Source: Haliotis asinina (lineage: Eukaryota; Mollusca; Gastropoda; Lepetellida; Haliotidae). From it: a stretch of DNA of 64,000 nucleotides. Both the position numbers and the translations under genes were made by a program. The notes under the pieces were generated by a model. The model worked only from the letters and a program-made list of their open reading frames with translations, was not told where the DNA came from and searched no databases. The stretch lies in NCBI RefSeq assembly GCF_037392515.1, contig NC_090288.1, positions 2,687,501 through 2,751,500 of the forward strand, written 5' to 3'. Shown one piece after another: positions 1-12,663 of this stretch. The first letter of the stretch is position 1; the number at the start of each line of letters is the position of its first letter.

Positions 1-709
1 AACCAACGCTAGGAGGTAGAAGAAAAACACCCCTACACCAGAAATGCAGCACCAACGCACCCCCACTATAAAGTAGGCACGCCCGTAAGCTCGTGACAGC
101 GAAGGGCAAACAACCAGAAAGGCTACCTGCATACATCGCAACGTGGCACGAAAAAACGTATAAATGCAGTGAAACATGGGCAAAAATACTAATCGACATG
201 GAAACCACATGGAGGAAGAAAAACCAGCAAGATATAATACCCCCACGGACGCCATGCCTCACTCACACACGACGCGGGCGAACCCACCCCGAAGTGAGAG
301 AAAAAAACAAAACAACACGAGGTAGCAAAGTAAGTGCAGTTAAATGATTACTTACCTTAACACGCACACCTAAGGGATACAAACCATACCTACCCGTGAG
401 GAACAACTTTATTGAACCACAAAGTAGGTAAACTAAGCGAACCAAAAAAACGTCCGAACAGACGAACGCTAGAAGTAAAAGTGATTTTTGGATTGTTCGC
501 GCTTGCGCGAGTGGGGAGATCACGTCACTTCCGTGACTACATTCGTAGATTACATGAGGTAGCCATCTAGGGAATGGCGAATCAACGACTGTCTGATCTC
601 TTCTAGCGAAGCTTGAGGTAATATGCATAAGACCTATGGTAAGGTAAGTTAAAAATTGAGCTAAATATTGTGTTAGTAGATTCAAGTCTGTAGCCCTAGC
701 AATACCTAC
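1..709 (-). other. Intron 4 of RPL18A, continuing beyond the window
   Basis: This stretch follows the donor gtaggt after 710 on the minus strand, so it is intronic. It includes an A-rich plus-strand segment (about 20-330). The long minus-strand reading frame here is only read-through from the exon ending at 710. I see no exon and no recognisable mobile-element protein. Confidence 0.6.
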
Positions 710-3700
710 ATGGAACTGCTGGATGTTCGCCCTCCTGCATTTGTTAGCAGGGATGATCTCAACACGGATGATCTGAATGGACGACGCCCTTGCTCTGTGA
801 CGGGCACCCATGTCACAGTCTGAAACAGGAAGTGTTTACGTGAGACCCATACTTCAACCAGATTAGCAAAACTAGTAAGGTTTGGGAATAACATTTATGT
901 CCAGTTGTCAATGCTTCACCTCACAGATGAAAAACATTACTGAAGAGCAATTCCCAACATCTAGTTCAAGAGGGGAGCACATGAAATATTGAGGCTATGG
1001 TGGGTGAGCACTGTCATGACAGTCTCTCAAAACAGTGGGGAGGTATGAGGTATTCAGTAGTTCTACCTTGCTAAATCACTGCAATACATGTTTTAGCAGA
1101 GTTGCTGTGAGTGAGCCAGTGAGTGAAGACGGCTTTTAGCAATATCACGGCAGGGGACGTCAGACATGGGCTTCACATATTGTACCCATGTGAGGAATCG
1201 AAACCAGGTCTTCAGCGTGACAAGTGAATGCTTTAGCCACTAAACTACCCCCGTCCCTCACAGTTACAGTAATCAACATAGGGCGCAAGTCCACTCCTCA
1301 ATATTCCAGATATGGAGCAAGAGTCTGTAAATAACCGAGTCTTGACCAGATAATCCAATGATCAACACCATGAGATCAACATTTTAACAGCGATCAACAC
1401 GGTGACTGTAATCAATGTTGTTACTGCAATTCGCATGGTTAGAGTGTGCCATGTGGTTTCTGTGTGCCACTTGGTTACTATGATATGCATGGTTATTGTA
1501 AGCCACTCAAACATTGTGTGCTTCTCTAACAGGTACTTACAACACTGTGTAACAGCCTTCGCTGCGGTGAGATCCCGGTACTCCCTGTACATGTTGTGGG
1601 TGCCACTACGGGATGTGTATCGCAGCCAGATGCCAAAGTTCTTGATGGTGGTTGGTTTCTTCTCGAACACCTGACAAAGAAGACTTAGCTTGAGAAGTCA
1701 ACTAAATGTACCAGTAACCCCCTGCTTCACGCTTAACTCGCGGTGGTGGATAATAATATAACAAGAAGACACAGTCATCGATCTACCCCACATTACCTCC
1801 AATTTCAGTCTAAGTCACACTTGTTGCCATGAAAATGCAAAACACATTTCATTAATGAATGAGTTTAGTTTTACGCCGCACTCAACAATATTCCAGTCAT
1901 GGCAGCATTCTGTAAATAATCGAGTCTGGACCAGACAATCCAGTGATCAACAACACGAGCATCGATCTGCGCAATTGGGAACTGATGACGTGTCAACCAA
2001 GTCAGCGAACCTGACCACCCAATCCCGTTAGTCACCTCTTACGACAAATTTTATTAAGAATACCTAAACTACCAAAAGGCACTAACACACCACCAGATCT
2101 ACCTATGTGCCAAGTTTGGTGAAGAAATACTATATGGTTTCAAAGTTCTGCTCCGGAAAAGATAAATGTGCACGGACGGACAGATGCATGAACTGGGTGG
2201 TTCAATACCCCCGGGAAAACGTCTTGCGGGGGATAATAATAATGCATTTATGGTGCACCTAATATCCACCATAGAGATGCTCAGTGGCGCAGTGACAGTA
2301 CTGGGGAAGGAAATAGTTCACATAGCTTTTACATAAAGGCAGCAGTGAACAGACGAGTCTTGAGCAGACATTTGAAAGTTTCTTTTGAGGATGTGTTCCT
2401 AATTCCCTTTGGAAGAGAGTTCCTCTCCTCAGGGCTGGCAAAAGAGAAAGCTCGATCAGTAGGTTTGGAGATTGGTGATGGGCGAGGAGAGGGTCAGAGG
2501 AGGATAGGAGACTATGGTGAGGTACATACATGGAGACAAGTCAGGAAAGTTATCACTGTAGAGACAGTCATGAGTCAGAATGACTATTTTGAAGGAAATT
2601 CTAGCCATGATGGGGAGCCAGTGTAAAGACTGAAGTACTGGTGTGATACGGTCATGTTGAGGAGTGAGGATGATACATCTGACAGCGGAATTTTGGATTG
2701 TTTGTAGTTTCTGAACTGATTTAGTGGGGAGGTTGGCATACGGTGCATTACAGTAGTCGAGTTTAGAAGTGACAAGACAATGCATCAGAAGTTAACACAA
2801 CACAGAAATGTGCATATATTATGCACACCTGTACAGAACTTTCACAGAAAAATAAAAAGAAATAACATGCTAGAAATGTGAGCAGCTCTACTTGTTCTAC
2901 CTCTCCAGATGTGAAGAGGCTGAGGGACCAAGTGCTGTCTATCTAGCCTCATCTCCACATCCAGACAACAGTAGTGAATGTTTAGAGTCATAGAGACAAG
3001 GCACCTTACTGTTAAGTGAGAAAATTCAATTAAGAACTGTATCAGCATGGCCACAAATACTGTAGTGTCTGACTGTGGCATCTCTCAACTTACTTGTTCA
3101 AACATTCGGATGTGGCCACAAGAGCTGATTAAAGACATATCAGTATCACTGATATTATTCGAAACTAACTATCAAGATGAAGTGAAGTTTACTTTTACGC
3201 AATACATAAAGCTATGTGCATATGCCTGGCTGCATCTAAATTATCTGCTTCTGCTTGTGTTTTTGTTTGTAACCTTGCAAAACGTGTTGCCTCTCATCAG
3301 TGATATGAAATATGTTCAGTTCTCTCAGACTTTCTGCCACTTTTTTCTCATTTACTTCTGATATTTATTGATCATGAACTAATGTTTAGTTAACAATTAT
3401 CGATTCAAATGATCCATATACACAGCCAACACTATTTGTACTGTATCTCATTGCTCAGGGAATGCCTTTTATAAATGTAACTGTACCAGTTTTCAATACA
3501 ACTAAACCTGAAGAATCAGGAAGCTCCATAAATTTATTATACTGCTGTCTTGAGTAATATTCATTTAAAATATATTCCCAAGGAAAACTAGGAATATTTT
3601 AAAGCTTAAGCAAACACATGGGAGAGGCCTTGTTACATGTAGTCTCATTGTAAGAGCAAATACTTTATCATAAAATGGTCAACATCATGCAAAGGAAGTG

Positions 3701-5787
3701 ACATTGTTGTGGGATGTTAGGAATCATACCCAGGCTTTGGTCCTACCAAGTCGCAAACTGCAGACTGAAGACATACCTCAGAACACTGGATGATCTCTCC
3801 ATTAGCCTTCTTCAGAGACTTGAGGAAACTGACAAAGTACCAGAATCGGGACTTGGCTGTAGCTGCATCTGGAGCAAATATTCTCATCTTGTAGATTGCT
3901 GGGGTTCGGTTCTTGGGGTTGGGGATTCCCCTCCCCATCACCTTGAATTCTCTGAGCTGTCAAAGAAAAATGTCAAATTAGTATTTCAATTATATCTTAG
4001 AATTTCACCTGAAAGGGAGCATAAGTCTGAAGCTGTGATGTAATGCAATTTCACCACTGATTTACCTTACAATTTATCCCAAGACTTAACCCAAACATTA
4101 ATCAATATTTGACTTGAGTATACATGATGTGAAATATATCGCAAAACTGAGCTCCATTTCTTTAAATTACAAGGGCTATGACATTTATGACTTTTGGTTT
4201 GTTTTCTTGCTTTAATACTAAAATATTACAAATCTGCTAACACACACAAAACAATCATGCCGTTCAGTGTTTGAGAGACTAATTTGAAAAATTCACCACC
4301 ACTGCTCTATTTCGACAATTTATGTCACACCCAAGATTCACTTCCAAAACAATAGGGTTTAGTTAGGGAAGGCGACTGGTTGCATTTGTTTTAGCACTGA
4401 AATATTAATTCCATATGGAACCTGTCCCCCATGGAATTCGAGTTAGTGCTGTTGGTGCATAATAGTACCAGACTTAAGTACATCCACATTAAGGCATCCA
4501 CATTTCATATATTTAATGAATGTCTTCAATATCACAGGGTGTGTTCCTTCATGGGAAGAAAAAGGAGAGCGAACAAGAGAGGGAAAAAGTAACCCCTCAA
4601 ACATCTGAAGAAATAATATCACCACCAATGAAACTCACATGTTGGGACACTACTTTCAGAGGCCGAACATTTTAAGCTAGATCTTACACTAGGACACAAT
4701 TAGTGTTGGAAACATACACCTCAAATTCACATTCTTAACAGCCCGTCATAATGCTCAGATGTTACCAGTTCCTTTGAATGAATGGAAGGGCTTGCACACA
4801 GTTCATAGGACGCAGCACCAGCCAGCACTACAAAGCAATTATCTCCACCGCTACGATCCTTAAGGTTAGAGCTTGCAGTTAGGGTAAGGCACCCTTTACA
4901 ATCCTTAGGGTTAGAGTTAGGGGTTTGGGCTATGCACCCTTTATGATCCTTAGGGTAAGGGTTTGGGGCTAGGGTCTGGTACCCTTCTCAATCTTTAGGG
5001 AGAACTAATTATTCTGAGAAAGTGCACCCGTAAAGCGCAGTACCTCCCCATGGAAGTTTCATGAATAAAGCTTTCTTTCAAGAACATAATACTACATAAA
5101 TATACATATGCAAGACTGTTGACAAAAAAATATTTGACTAAGTCTTGATCTGACTGTTACCATCAGTTTTCTTTCAATTTTAGCGTTATACTGACTACCA
5201 TTAGCTGAGCTTACTAGACAAAACAGAAAATTACTGTAGGTTTCAGACTGGTGATTTAAGTCACAGACTCAAAATAATGGTTTACCTTATAGACATAACC
5301 ACAGACAGACATGATCTGTTGCACCCAAGATTCACTTCCAAAACAATAGGTTTAAGTTAGGGAAGGCGACTGGTTGCATTGGCTTTTGCACTGAAATATT
5401 AATCCCACATGGAACCTGTCCACTTGGAATTCGAGTTAGTGCTCAACATTAATTTTCACGCTACTTAGATTTTGGCATATGAATATACTAGATCCGAATT
5501 AATATCATTAACACACATTTAACAAGGAAGTGATAGTTTCCCTGCCGGAATACGGTAAAGACCAGCACGTGTGGAGAGGCCGTCCGCCATTAATATACCC
5601 AACTCACTTTCCACCGACGTCAAATTCAGTTTATTTCCAATTCTTGGTATAACACACTCTTGTGTCTATATTACGCATGCACATAAATATATTACAACCT
5701 TTGTGGTCACGTTCAATGTTTTATTTTGAACATAATAAGTTCGTTTTAAAGCAAAAATTAGGCACGCACCTCACCACGAGCCTTCAT
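710..5787 (-). CDS. RPL18A: 60S ribosomal protein L18a (eL20), 3' end off window
   Basis: Structural protein of the large ribosomal subunit. Coding exons in transcription order are 5787-5770, 3956-3777, 1670-1541 and 819-710. All introns are GT-AG, phases match at every junction, and they join to 146 codons. Recognisable family stretches are [41 protein letters not shown] and [10 protein letters not shown]. The animal protein is about 176 residues, so about 30 C-terminal residues should lie in one more exon left of position 1; I searched 1-709 on this strand and did not see it. The start is fixed by ATG at 5787, in a six-codon first exon (MKARGE, donor gtgcgt) about 13 nt after a pyrimidine tract typical of ribosomal protein mRNAs. 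Intron 2 holds a LINE 3' end and SINEs. No frameshift or stop is seen, so this is a working gene rather than a processed pseudogene. The identity is near certain; only the missing end is unknown. Confidence 0.96.
1107..1259 (-). repeat. tRNA-derived SINE, minus strand
   Basis: On the minus strand it reads a box-A-like segment (TTTAGTGGCTAAAGC), a box-B-like segment (GGTTTCGATTCC), then a conserved body and GTGATATTGCT before a CTCAC-rich tail. These are the split polymerase III promoter boxes of a tRNA-derived SINE. The same body recurs at about 10.2, 10.5, 14.8, 26.9 and 48.3 kb. It lies in intron 3 of RPL18A. Confidence 0.7.
1298..2046 (-). repeat. Second SINE-like family: fragment (1298-1372) and near-complete copy (1857-2046)
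   Basis: The copy at 1857-2046 is the reverse complement of an element seen best at 12664-12936 and 35045-35292. Marks are a segment reading GGTGGTCAGG, then GATCACTGGATTGTCTGG, a short spacer, a TGGAATATTG motif and GCGGCGTAAAACTAAACTC. A decayed piece with the same middle lies at 1298-1372. RPL18A exon 3 (1541-1670) sits between the two and is not part of the repeat. Confidence 0.65.
2228..2790 (-). mobile_element. Non-LTR retrotransposon (LINE), 5'-truncated 3' end
   Basis: The minus strand encodes the end of a LINE reverse transcriptase: [37 protein letters not shown] and RISFKI. After a frame change it continues with GTLFQRELG and the usual terminal block. This DYCN / LQ-QN-A-R / LHWLP series is typical of the C-terminal part of CR1/L2/Jockey-type polymerases. 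It ends in a short (ATT)n tail near 2237-2228. The 5' part is absent, as expected for incomplete target-primed reverse transcription. It lies in RPL18A intron 2. Confidence 0.8.
4330..4449. repeat. 115-bp direct repeat, copy 1
   Basis: The stretch from CCAAGATTCACTTCC to GAATTCGAGTTAGTGCT recurs at 5328-5443 in the same orientation with a few differences. The two copies bracket about 0.9 kb in RPL18A intron 1. They could be ends of a degraded element or a local duplication. No coding sequence lies between them. Confidence 0.65.
4860..5010. repeat. Degenerate short-period repeat (CCTTAGGGTTAG-like)
   Basis: About four imperfect units carry the core CCTTAGGGT(T/A)AG and CACCCTTT. A related array in reverse orientation occurs at about 9480-9690. 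It resembles telomere-like TTAGGG sequence only loosely and is not a true telomeric array. Confidence 0.45.
5328..5443. repeat. 115-bp direct repeat, copy 2
   Basis: This is the partner of 4330-4449, with the same start and end motifs and small indels inside. It lies about 330 bp downstream of the RPL18A first exon in transcription order. Confidence 0.65.
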
Positions 5788-5798
5788 GTTTGCTACCA

Positions 5799-5821
5799 CG
5801 AGGAAAAGGATTGGTCACGTG
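5799..5821 (-). promoter_or_regulatory. RPL18A core promoter: 5'TOP tract, CCAAT and E-box
   Basis: Reading the minus strand toward the start codon there is a palindromic CACGTG E-box (5821-5816), a CCAAT (5814-5810), then the tract CCTTTTCCTC (5809-5800) that ends 12 nt before ATG. Animal ribosomal protein mRNAs begin at a C inside such a 5' terminal oligopyrimidine tract, which puts them under mTOR/LARP1 translational control. The tract suggests transcription starts near 5808 and a leader of only about 20 nt. The motifs are seen directly; the start site and regulation are inferred from the family. Confidence 0.62.
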
Positions 5822-6024
5822 ACCCAACGGAATTAATTACAGACTATATGGTGATTAAGATGTGCTAAAAACTAAAATTTTTACTTTTTATTTTGTGCTC
5901 TTGAATATAAATACAAATATTTTGTGATTAATAATAAGTCTCGTAATTATGAGACTTTGTCCAGGTTATTTAAAAAGTACAACAAGATAGTTTAACGAAC
6001 TAGGTTTTGTGCCACACCCACTGG

Positions 6025-6135
6025 TTACAACACCCACCCACCCCCACCCACCCCCACCCACCCCACCCCCCCCACACACACACAACCCACACACACCCCA
6101 CCCCACCCCTACACACACACACACACCAAAAAAAA
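6025..6135. repeat. CCCACC / CA low-complexity run
   Basis: The stretch is C and CA repeats followed by an A-run. It translates to a histidine-proline-threonine string that is not a gene. Confidence 0.85.
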
Positions 6136-7342
6136 ACATACGATAAAGAAACTAATGACAATCTTAGCATCATGGTCGATTTATGGGACAGTGGGACAGA
6201 ACACTGTTCTGTTCCTACGACTATATCTTGCCTCTTAACAGTTATACGACAAAACTAGGAATACGTACTTGACATACCCGCATGTAGACAATATTGAATA
6301 TGAGATTCGATATAAGAACGTTTTAATGTAAATAGAAACAAATGATTTTACTAAACCTACAAAAATTACAGTTCGTAATTGCTTATTTCAAAGCAAGAAA
6401 ATAAGTAAAAGCTATCATTGGATGGTTGTGAAAGCCGGAGGAGACGAAAAAAGAAAACATCTACAGAACAACAGATAAAAGATCTCCCTCTCCTTTTGAA
6501 GAAAGATCCGCGACAGGCATGTCTTCAGCAACCCATGCTTACCACAAAAGGCGACTATATGTGTCGTGAGGCTAAAAAGAAAAGGTGAAATGTTTCTCGG
6601 GTATCGGGGCGTCACTTTTATTTGTGAGCATAACTTTTTTTCTTGCCATTAAAAAAAAAATAGTTTTGACTTGGCAGCGTCTCGATCATCCACACAAACC
6701 TCTATACAAGCTCCCTGACCACAGGAATGAATATCTGTAAGAACGAGTGTGACTGAATCTACAACTCTTTAACACGTGCTGAACTTCCCAAGCTGTATTT
6801 CTGAGAGAAAAGAAATGATAATGCGTTCTCCCTCGTCATTTGTTTTCTATAAACAGTTTCAAAAATGTCCTTCCGACGTCGGAGAGATTTATTTTTTATT
6901 TATTTATTTTTATTTTTTGGATTTTTTAAATGCAGCGTAAGATGTCATGTGTCAACCAAGGCAACCGACCCCGTTAGTCCCCTCTTAGGCCTGATCTTCA
7001 CGAGTCTACTCAGAGTTAACATTAAAAGAGAATGGTGGTAAACCCAACCGAAGCTGTGATGCGATGTGAAGGATTTCGAAAAGTTTTGAATATTTCATAT
7101 TTCTGCATGAAGATGTTATGCAGCACGCGTACGACGAGACTTTGGTGTAGCACAGTGGGTGAAGAGTTCGAACACCACATCGAAACCCGGTTCTGATCCG
7201 TGATGGGTGGGATTAAAATGGATTTAATGTTATTTTCAAAATACCGACGAACATGTGTTTATATTAATAAAGCAGAATGTTCCAAAAGTAAAGTGCTTGC
7301 CGACTGAGATACAACGCCGTAGAAGCAGTTTACACTTTATCA

Positions 7343-7440
7343 CATTTCAAATGGGCTTCATATGTGGGGAATCGAACCCGGGCCTTTGGCGTGACGAGTG
7401 GGATAGCCTGGTGAACGCTCTAACTCCATGTAAACATATC
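7343..7440 (-). repeat. tRNA-derived SINE fragment, minus strand
   Basis: The minus strand reads GGGTTCGATTCCCC, a clean box B, followed by the ACAT.TGAAGCCCAT body shared with the other copies. The 3' tail is missing. Confidence 0.6.
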
Positions 7441-8540
7441 TGTCGCACTTGTCACTCGCCTGTGTTGAGGTACTGGATCACTAGCAGAATAGAGAAAATA
7501 CAAATAAAGTATGTCACAAACGTTGTGTGTATATCCAATTCATCATTATTTTAAAATGTATTTCACTCATTGCCTGTATATTTTTAACAGATGATATGTT
7601 GTCAGTGGCAGGACTAACAACTCGTACCTAGAGCGAGTATCTTTCATAAGTATACTATTCCAGCTAATATTCGTTATACAGACTACAAATAACTTACATA
7701 ATCTGTCCATAATATTTCATTATTACGTTTTTTTAATTATTATAGCTTAGAAAATGTCTCTGACATCCAATGAGTGAGATTGTTGCGACTATGATTGGAA
7801 TATCCGGGTCAGTATGAATTCTGTACAACTGGTTTTCTCAGAATCACATTTTTTTCCCTTTGCGCCCTGACGTTTCTACAAATAGTGTAACAGCCCTGTA
7901 TATTAAGACAGTCTCAGATGCTGAATCTCCCACTCACTGGAACTCTTTTTTAATTTAAATGGATGCTTGTTTTGCCACCAAAATAATATATTTTCATAAC
8001 TTAGCTTTGGTCCAGCTGGATTAAACAGTGTCCTAATTTGGATAAAAAAAAAACCCTAGCTGCTGTGGTTTTAGGTGTCATCTGTTCACTTTCCAGTACC
8101 AAACTGACTTGAAAACGAGCGCACATGTGAGATATATGTGAAATGTAGTGTAGTGTTTTGATTCGCTGACCCATTTAGATTAACTGAAAGTTCACGGACA
8201 TTTCCCTGTATGAGGTAGTCTGTGTTTTCTTCTGAAATATTTCCCTTGTACTGGTTCCTAATTATTGTTTTGTAAACGTATGTGTTCTTTTCAAACGACA
8301 CAGGCGCTTTAAATATAATATGACGGTAAGGAAATTCTGATATTTTCAAACAGACCAGAACATTGCGGAGAATGTTTCTGACGAATCCATTTCCGCAGTA
8401 GGATCTGTGATGTGTTTTCACATAAACCTATGTCGAAAAACATGGAGGCTGACGCATGGGCCAATGATGAAACGTGGAACTGTTCAGATGCAATGCAGTG
8501 ATTGCAATTAGCTGTAATAACCATGGGTAGTTTCGAACAC

Positions 8541-8548
8541 TTACGTCA
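8541..8548 (+). promoter_or_regulatory. CRE-like site upstream of XPOT
   Basis: TTACGTCA is close to the ATF/CREB consensus TGACGTCA and lies 229 bp before the XPOT ATG, where a proximal promoter would be expected. No TATA box was found. A single short motif is weak evidence. Confidence 0.3.
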
Positions 8549-8776
8549 CATGAACAGCTGACCCACACTGTTTACTGGAAACTTATCATTTGAAGAGATA
8601 CCGCAGGAAACACCGCATATGTGATCGTTTAGGAAGCGGGTCACGCTCACGCGTGGTTATGTAGAAGATAGCCCAACTTAACGTCTTAAGGATGTAAACA
8701 CAGTTGTATATCAACCTGTATTCTTGTGAATATTGACATTTAACATTTTAACCTGTTCTCTAAGGAAGAGACAGTA

Positions 8777-11700
8777 ATGGACGAACTGGCGCTCCAGGGG
8801 TTGGGCTCACAAGGCAACAGCCTTGCCCAAAATAGGGTAAGTTATGTGAAGTCACTGAAGAACGATACTCCCAAGTTATGACGTGACAGTGTTCTACCGT
8901 AATCGTGGCAAGTTGTCGAAAGTTTATGTTGCCAGGTCATTTCCTCTGTCTTTTGTTTTGGGCAGACAATAGGGAAAATTATGACATATGCTTGAGGTTG
9001 ATTTCCTGGAAAATGAGCGAATATGAACTATACTTTCACTTCATTGACCCAAAATGCGCCACAAATGTAGATGCATGTATGGTATAGACACTATTGTGTG
9101 TATTAAAATCAATAGCATGTCATATGGGGAGTAGTACACTTTACTGGACATACTTTTTCAGATGAAATAGTGCTGTGGGTATTCAAACACACTTTCCTGT
9201 ATTACTGACTTTGTAAGAGAGTGATGAAATTAGTGACGCTCTACCTCGGGACCACGAGCACCATCACAGTTAGCATGTCATTCCCACAGCAGTGCCACAC
9301 CCTGTCCATTTATTGTTTTCACTACATTGTTTTATGGACTGTACCGACAAGTCCCAGATGGGGCAAAATCTGTTTCAGTTGGATGTAATCTGATTATCTT
9401 GCTCAAAGGTAATGTCTAACCCAACAGGTCGGGAAAATATGTTGAACTACTCATGTGTCAGCTCCCTCAGGATTGGAAACCCTTTCCTACCCTAACCCAG
9501 TCCCTAAGGGTTAGAAAGGGTTCCAAACGTTAAATATATTAAAGGATAGTAAGGATCTTATAACATGTATAAAGTACCATACCCTACCTCTAAGGATTGG
9601 AAAGGGTGCCATACCCGAATCATAAGGATCACAGAGGGTACCTAACCCTGAACCATAACCTTAAGAATCTTAAAAGGTTGTTTGCCTCTGAAGAAATGTA
9701 CTTATTTTAAGGAAAGCTCTTTTGCTTGAACTGAGCAGCACTATACTATAATTTTATAGCGTGACAGCAGGCGCACAATAGTGAGATCATTGCTCTGCAG
9801 CTTGCATTCTTATTTGCACCCAGTTAGCTGCACTCTCACTGTCATATGTACAATGTATCTTTATCATATTCTGTGGCAAGATGGGGTACTCTTACATTAT
9901 CATGAATGTGGCATCTAGAGAAGTTACTAGGTGCCTTTGAAATTCCAGAAGCAACATACTGAAAAAGTATGGTCACCAGTAGTTGCCACAACATAAAATC
10001 TATATGGTTTTGTCTTTAGATAAGATCAAATCTATTAACCTCTCATGCTTGAATTCTAATTTAAAGTCAACCTGTTTTCAAGATCAGATTTATTGTAAAT
10101 TTGAAAGTTAGGTAAAGTCTGTTAGTATCAATTTTCACTTTGTGAAAGAGGGGTGGAGTAGCTTAGCGGTTGAAGGGTTTGAATGTCACACCAGTGACCC
10201 ATGTTTGATTCCCCACATGGGCCCGATGTGTGAGGCCCTTTTCTGATGTTGCCCACTGTGATATTGCTGGAATATTGGAGCAGCATAAAACTAAACACAC
10301 TAACTCACTTTGTGAAAACCCATGAAGAGTATTTGCATATGTAATGTTAACAATTTACTTGTGTGTATGATAAATCTGGATGCCCTTAGTCTACTTAACA
10401 TGCTAAATTTATCATCTTGCAATGTTCAAATTTGATTCTTTGTATAAGAAGGGCGGTGGGGTAGCCTAGTATTTGTTTGTCACACAAAGACCTGGGTTCA
10501 TTTCCCCATATGGGTACAGTGTGTGAAGTTAGTTTCTGGTGACCCTTGCTGTGATACTGCTGGAATATTGCTCGAAGCGGTGTCAAACTTATCTCACTCA
10601 CTCATTCTTTTTATAAGATTTCAGTCATCAGGGTGTATGATTTTGCAATGATCAAACAACTTCTAGATCTTGTCAATACTATAATGTTTTAACCTGGGTT
10701 TGTGATATTTATTATTTTTATAGCACTATCATCATTGCTTGGAAAGGGTCAGAGAAAGGTAGACAAGTTGCATAAAACTCAACTTCCTTCATTTGTATCT
10801 GACAATAGGAACAACTATATCTGAACTAACCAAAGTCTTCAGGATACTGTGAAAACACCACACATTCATTGATCAGATTGATCGAAGCAACATCAAATTA
10901 CCACTAGAACTCTGTGTTCTGTTGGTGTCGCCTGTTGCAATATCAACACTGGCTGAGACATACCGAACTACACTGATGTGTGCCTGGCGTGGTAACTAGA
11001 GACAGTGACAGTTATAGAGTGAGGATCAATTTGAAGGTTTTCATCAAACACTCATCTGTGAAGATCCATGTTAGGATAGGCCTTCTGTAACGGTCGTGGT
11101 AAGAGGCAACAGGATTAAGTGGTCAGGCTTGCTGATTTGGTTGACATGCCATCATATACCAGTTGCGTAGATTGATGTTGATTACTGGATTTTGTCGTCC
11201 AGAGCCAATTTAGAGGCTGCTGCCATATGGAGGGAATATTGCAGAGTGTGAAACATCATCAAACACTTCCCCAAAATTTCGGATATATTTTATTATCATG
11301 ATTATCTGTTCAGTGTATGTGTTATGAGAATTTCAAGTTTCCATAATTACTCCAAAATGATTTTTTATTTACCTTACTTTGGTAGTTATTGAAGTTCCAC
11401 ATCTCCTGTGTATTTGCATTAACCCAAACAAGTTCAAACCTTATTGTTCTATACTATCGACAAAAAATAAGGAAACTAAGAAACTGAATGCAGCAAACAA
11501 GGTAAAAGTGTGTGTTACCGTAGCATAGCAATTTGCAAACACAACTTCCAATGACAATGAAATTCCACATAATGCATTACCAACGCTCGATGCACGTGCA
11601 CACAGAAGTTAACATCTGTAAATGTATTGGAGAACACGCAATCACTAATGGAATAGAGTTAAGCACATGTTGAAAAATGCCTCTGAGGCATTATCTCAAT

Positions 11701-12586
11701 GAACAAACAAAATGGAGAATTGTGGGGATGAAAGAGAAGGGACATCATTGTTTCAAGTTGCCCAAATGTTGGGTAAATCAAAAAGTGTATTTTCACGCCT
11801 GTGGGAAGTACTGTCAGACAGATGGGGTTGCAGTGAGATTGGCGTGGTAAAAAAAAAATCAACGACACCACTATAGGATCGTCTCATTTCATTAATGGCC
11901 CTGAGCAATAGGTTCAAATCAGCACTTGCCATCAATAGGGAATACCATACACTCACTAGGCGACAAGTTTCATACTCAATCGGCTCTATCAAGCCTATCT
12001 GAAACCAAGGCAGTCTTTCAATGGAGTTTCCCTTACAGTTCACCATAGTTCCCATGTTTTTTGTCGGTAGTATGTTAGCAACTGTCATTGTTGAATCATT
12101 TGCACACAAACCAGACAAGCATGTACCTTCAAAATAACCAGTAGCACTTTCAGTATGTGAATATCATTGTATACATATTTACTGATCAAATACATGTGTA
12201 CTTACATATAGACTGGTAAAGAGTAGATAATATGTGTCCTCATATGTCATGAATTTATCTGTTATGTTTGAACATTCTGATGAATTAAACACCACTCTCT
12301 CTTGTCTCCCCAGGCTCTACAGTACTTTGAAGAGCTGAAGCAGCAGCCGGATGGATGGAAGATCTGTGCTCAAGCACTAACTAGTGGCAGGTATCACAGG
12401 TGCGTCTCTACTTGGCAACTTGACACATCTCTTCCTTCTTCATGTCTGCATGCCACATCTTTCACTGCTTCATGTCTTACCTCTTGCCACATCTTTTACT
12501 GCATCATGTCGTACTGCTCACCCCGTCTTTAACTTTTTCATATCTTGTTACTTGCCAAACAGTATGACATGAAGACATATTCTTTT

Positions 12587-12663
<77 letters not shown>

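Larger units (their letters stand above)
5830..8776. other. Divergent intergenic region between RPL18A and XPOT
   Basis: About 3 kb without a supported gene. It holds a C/A-rich low-complexity run at 6025-6135, a plus-strand head fragment of the second SINE family (about 6515-6577), a minus-strand fragment of it (about 6943-6990) and a minus-strand tRNA-derived SINE piece (7343-7440). A cAMP-response-like TTACGTCA lies at 8541-8548, about 230 bp before the XPOT start codon. The 111-residue minus-strand frame at 8086-8421 matches nothing I recognise. Confidence 0.6.

Noticed and set aside
263-811. 182-residue minus-strand reading frame
   Set aside because: Only its first 36 or so residues are RPL18A exon 4; the rest runs through the donor at 709 into the intron.
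4860-5010. Interstitial telomere
   Set aside because: TTAGGG-like words are present but units are irregular and mostly not TTAGGG.
8086-8421. 111-residue minus-strand frame between RPL18A and XPOT
   Set aside because: No recognisable domain, no splice or promoter context, and composition like the surrounding non-coding DNA.
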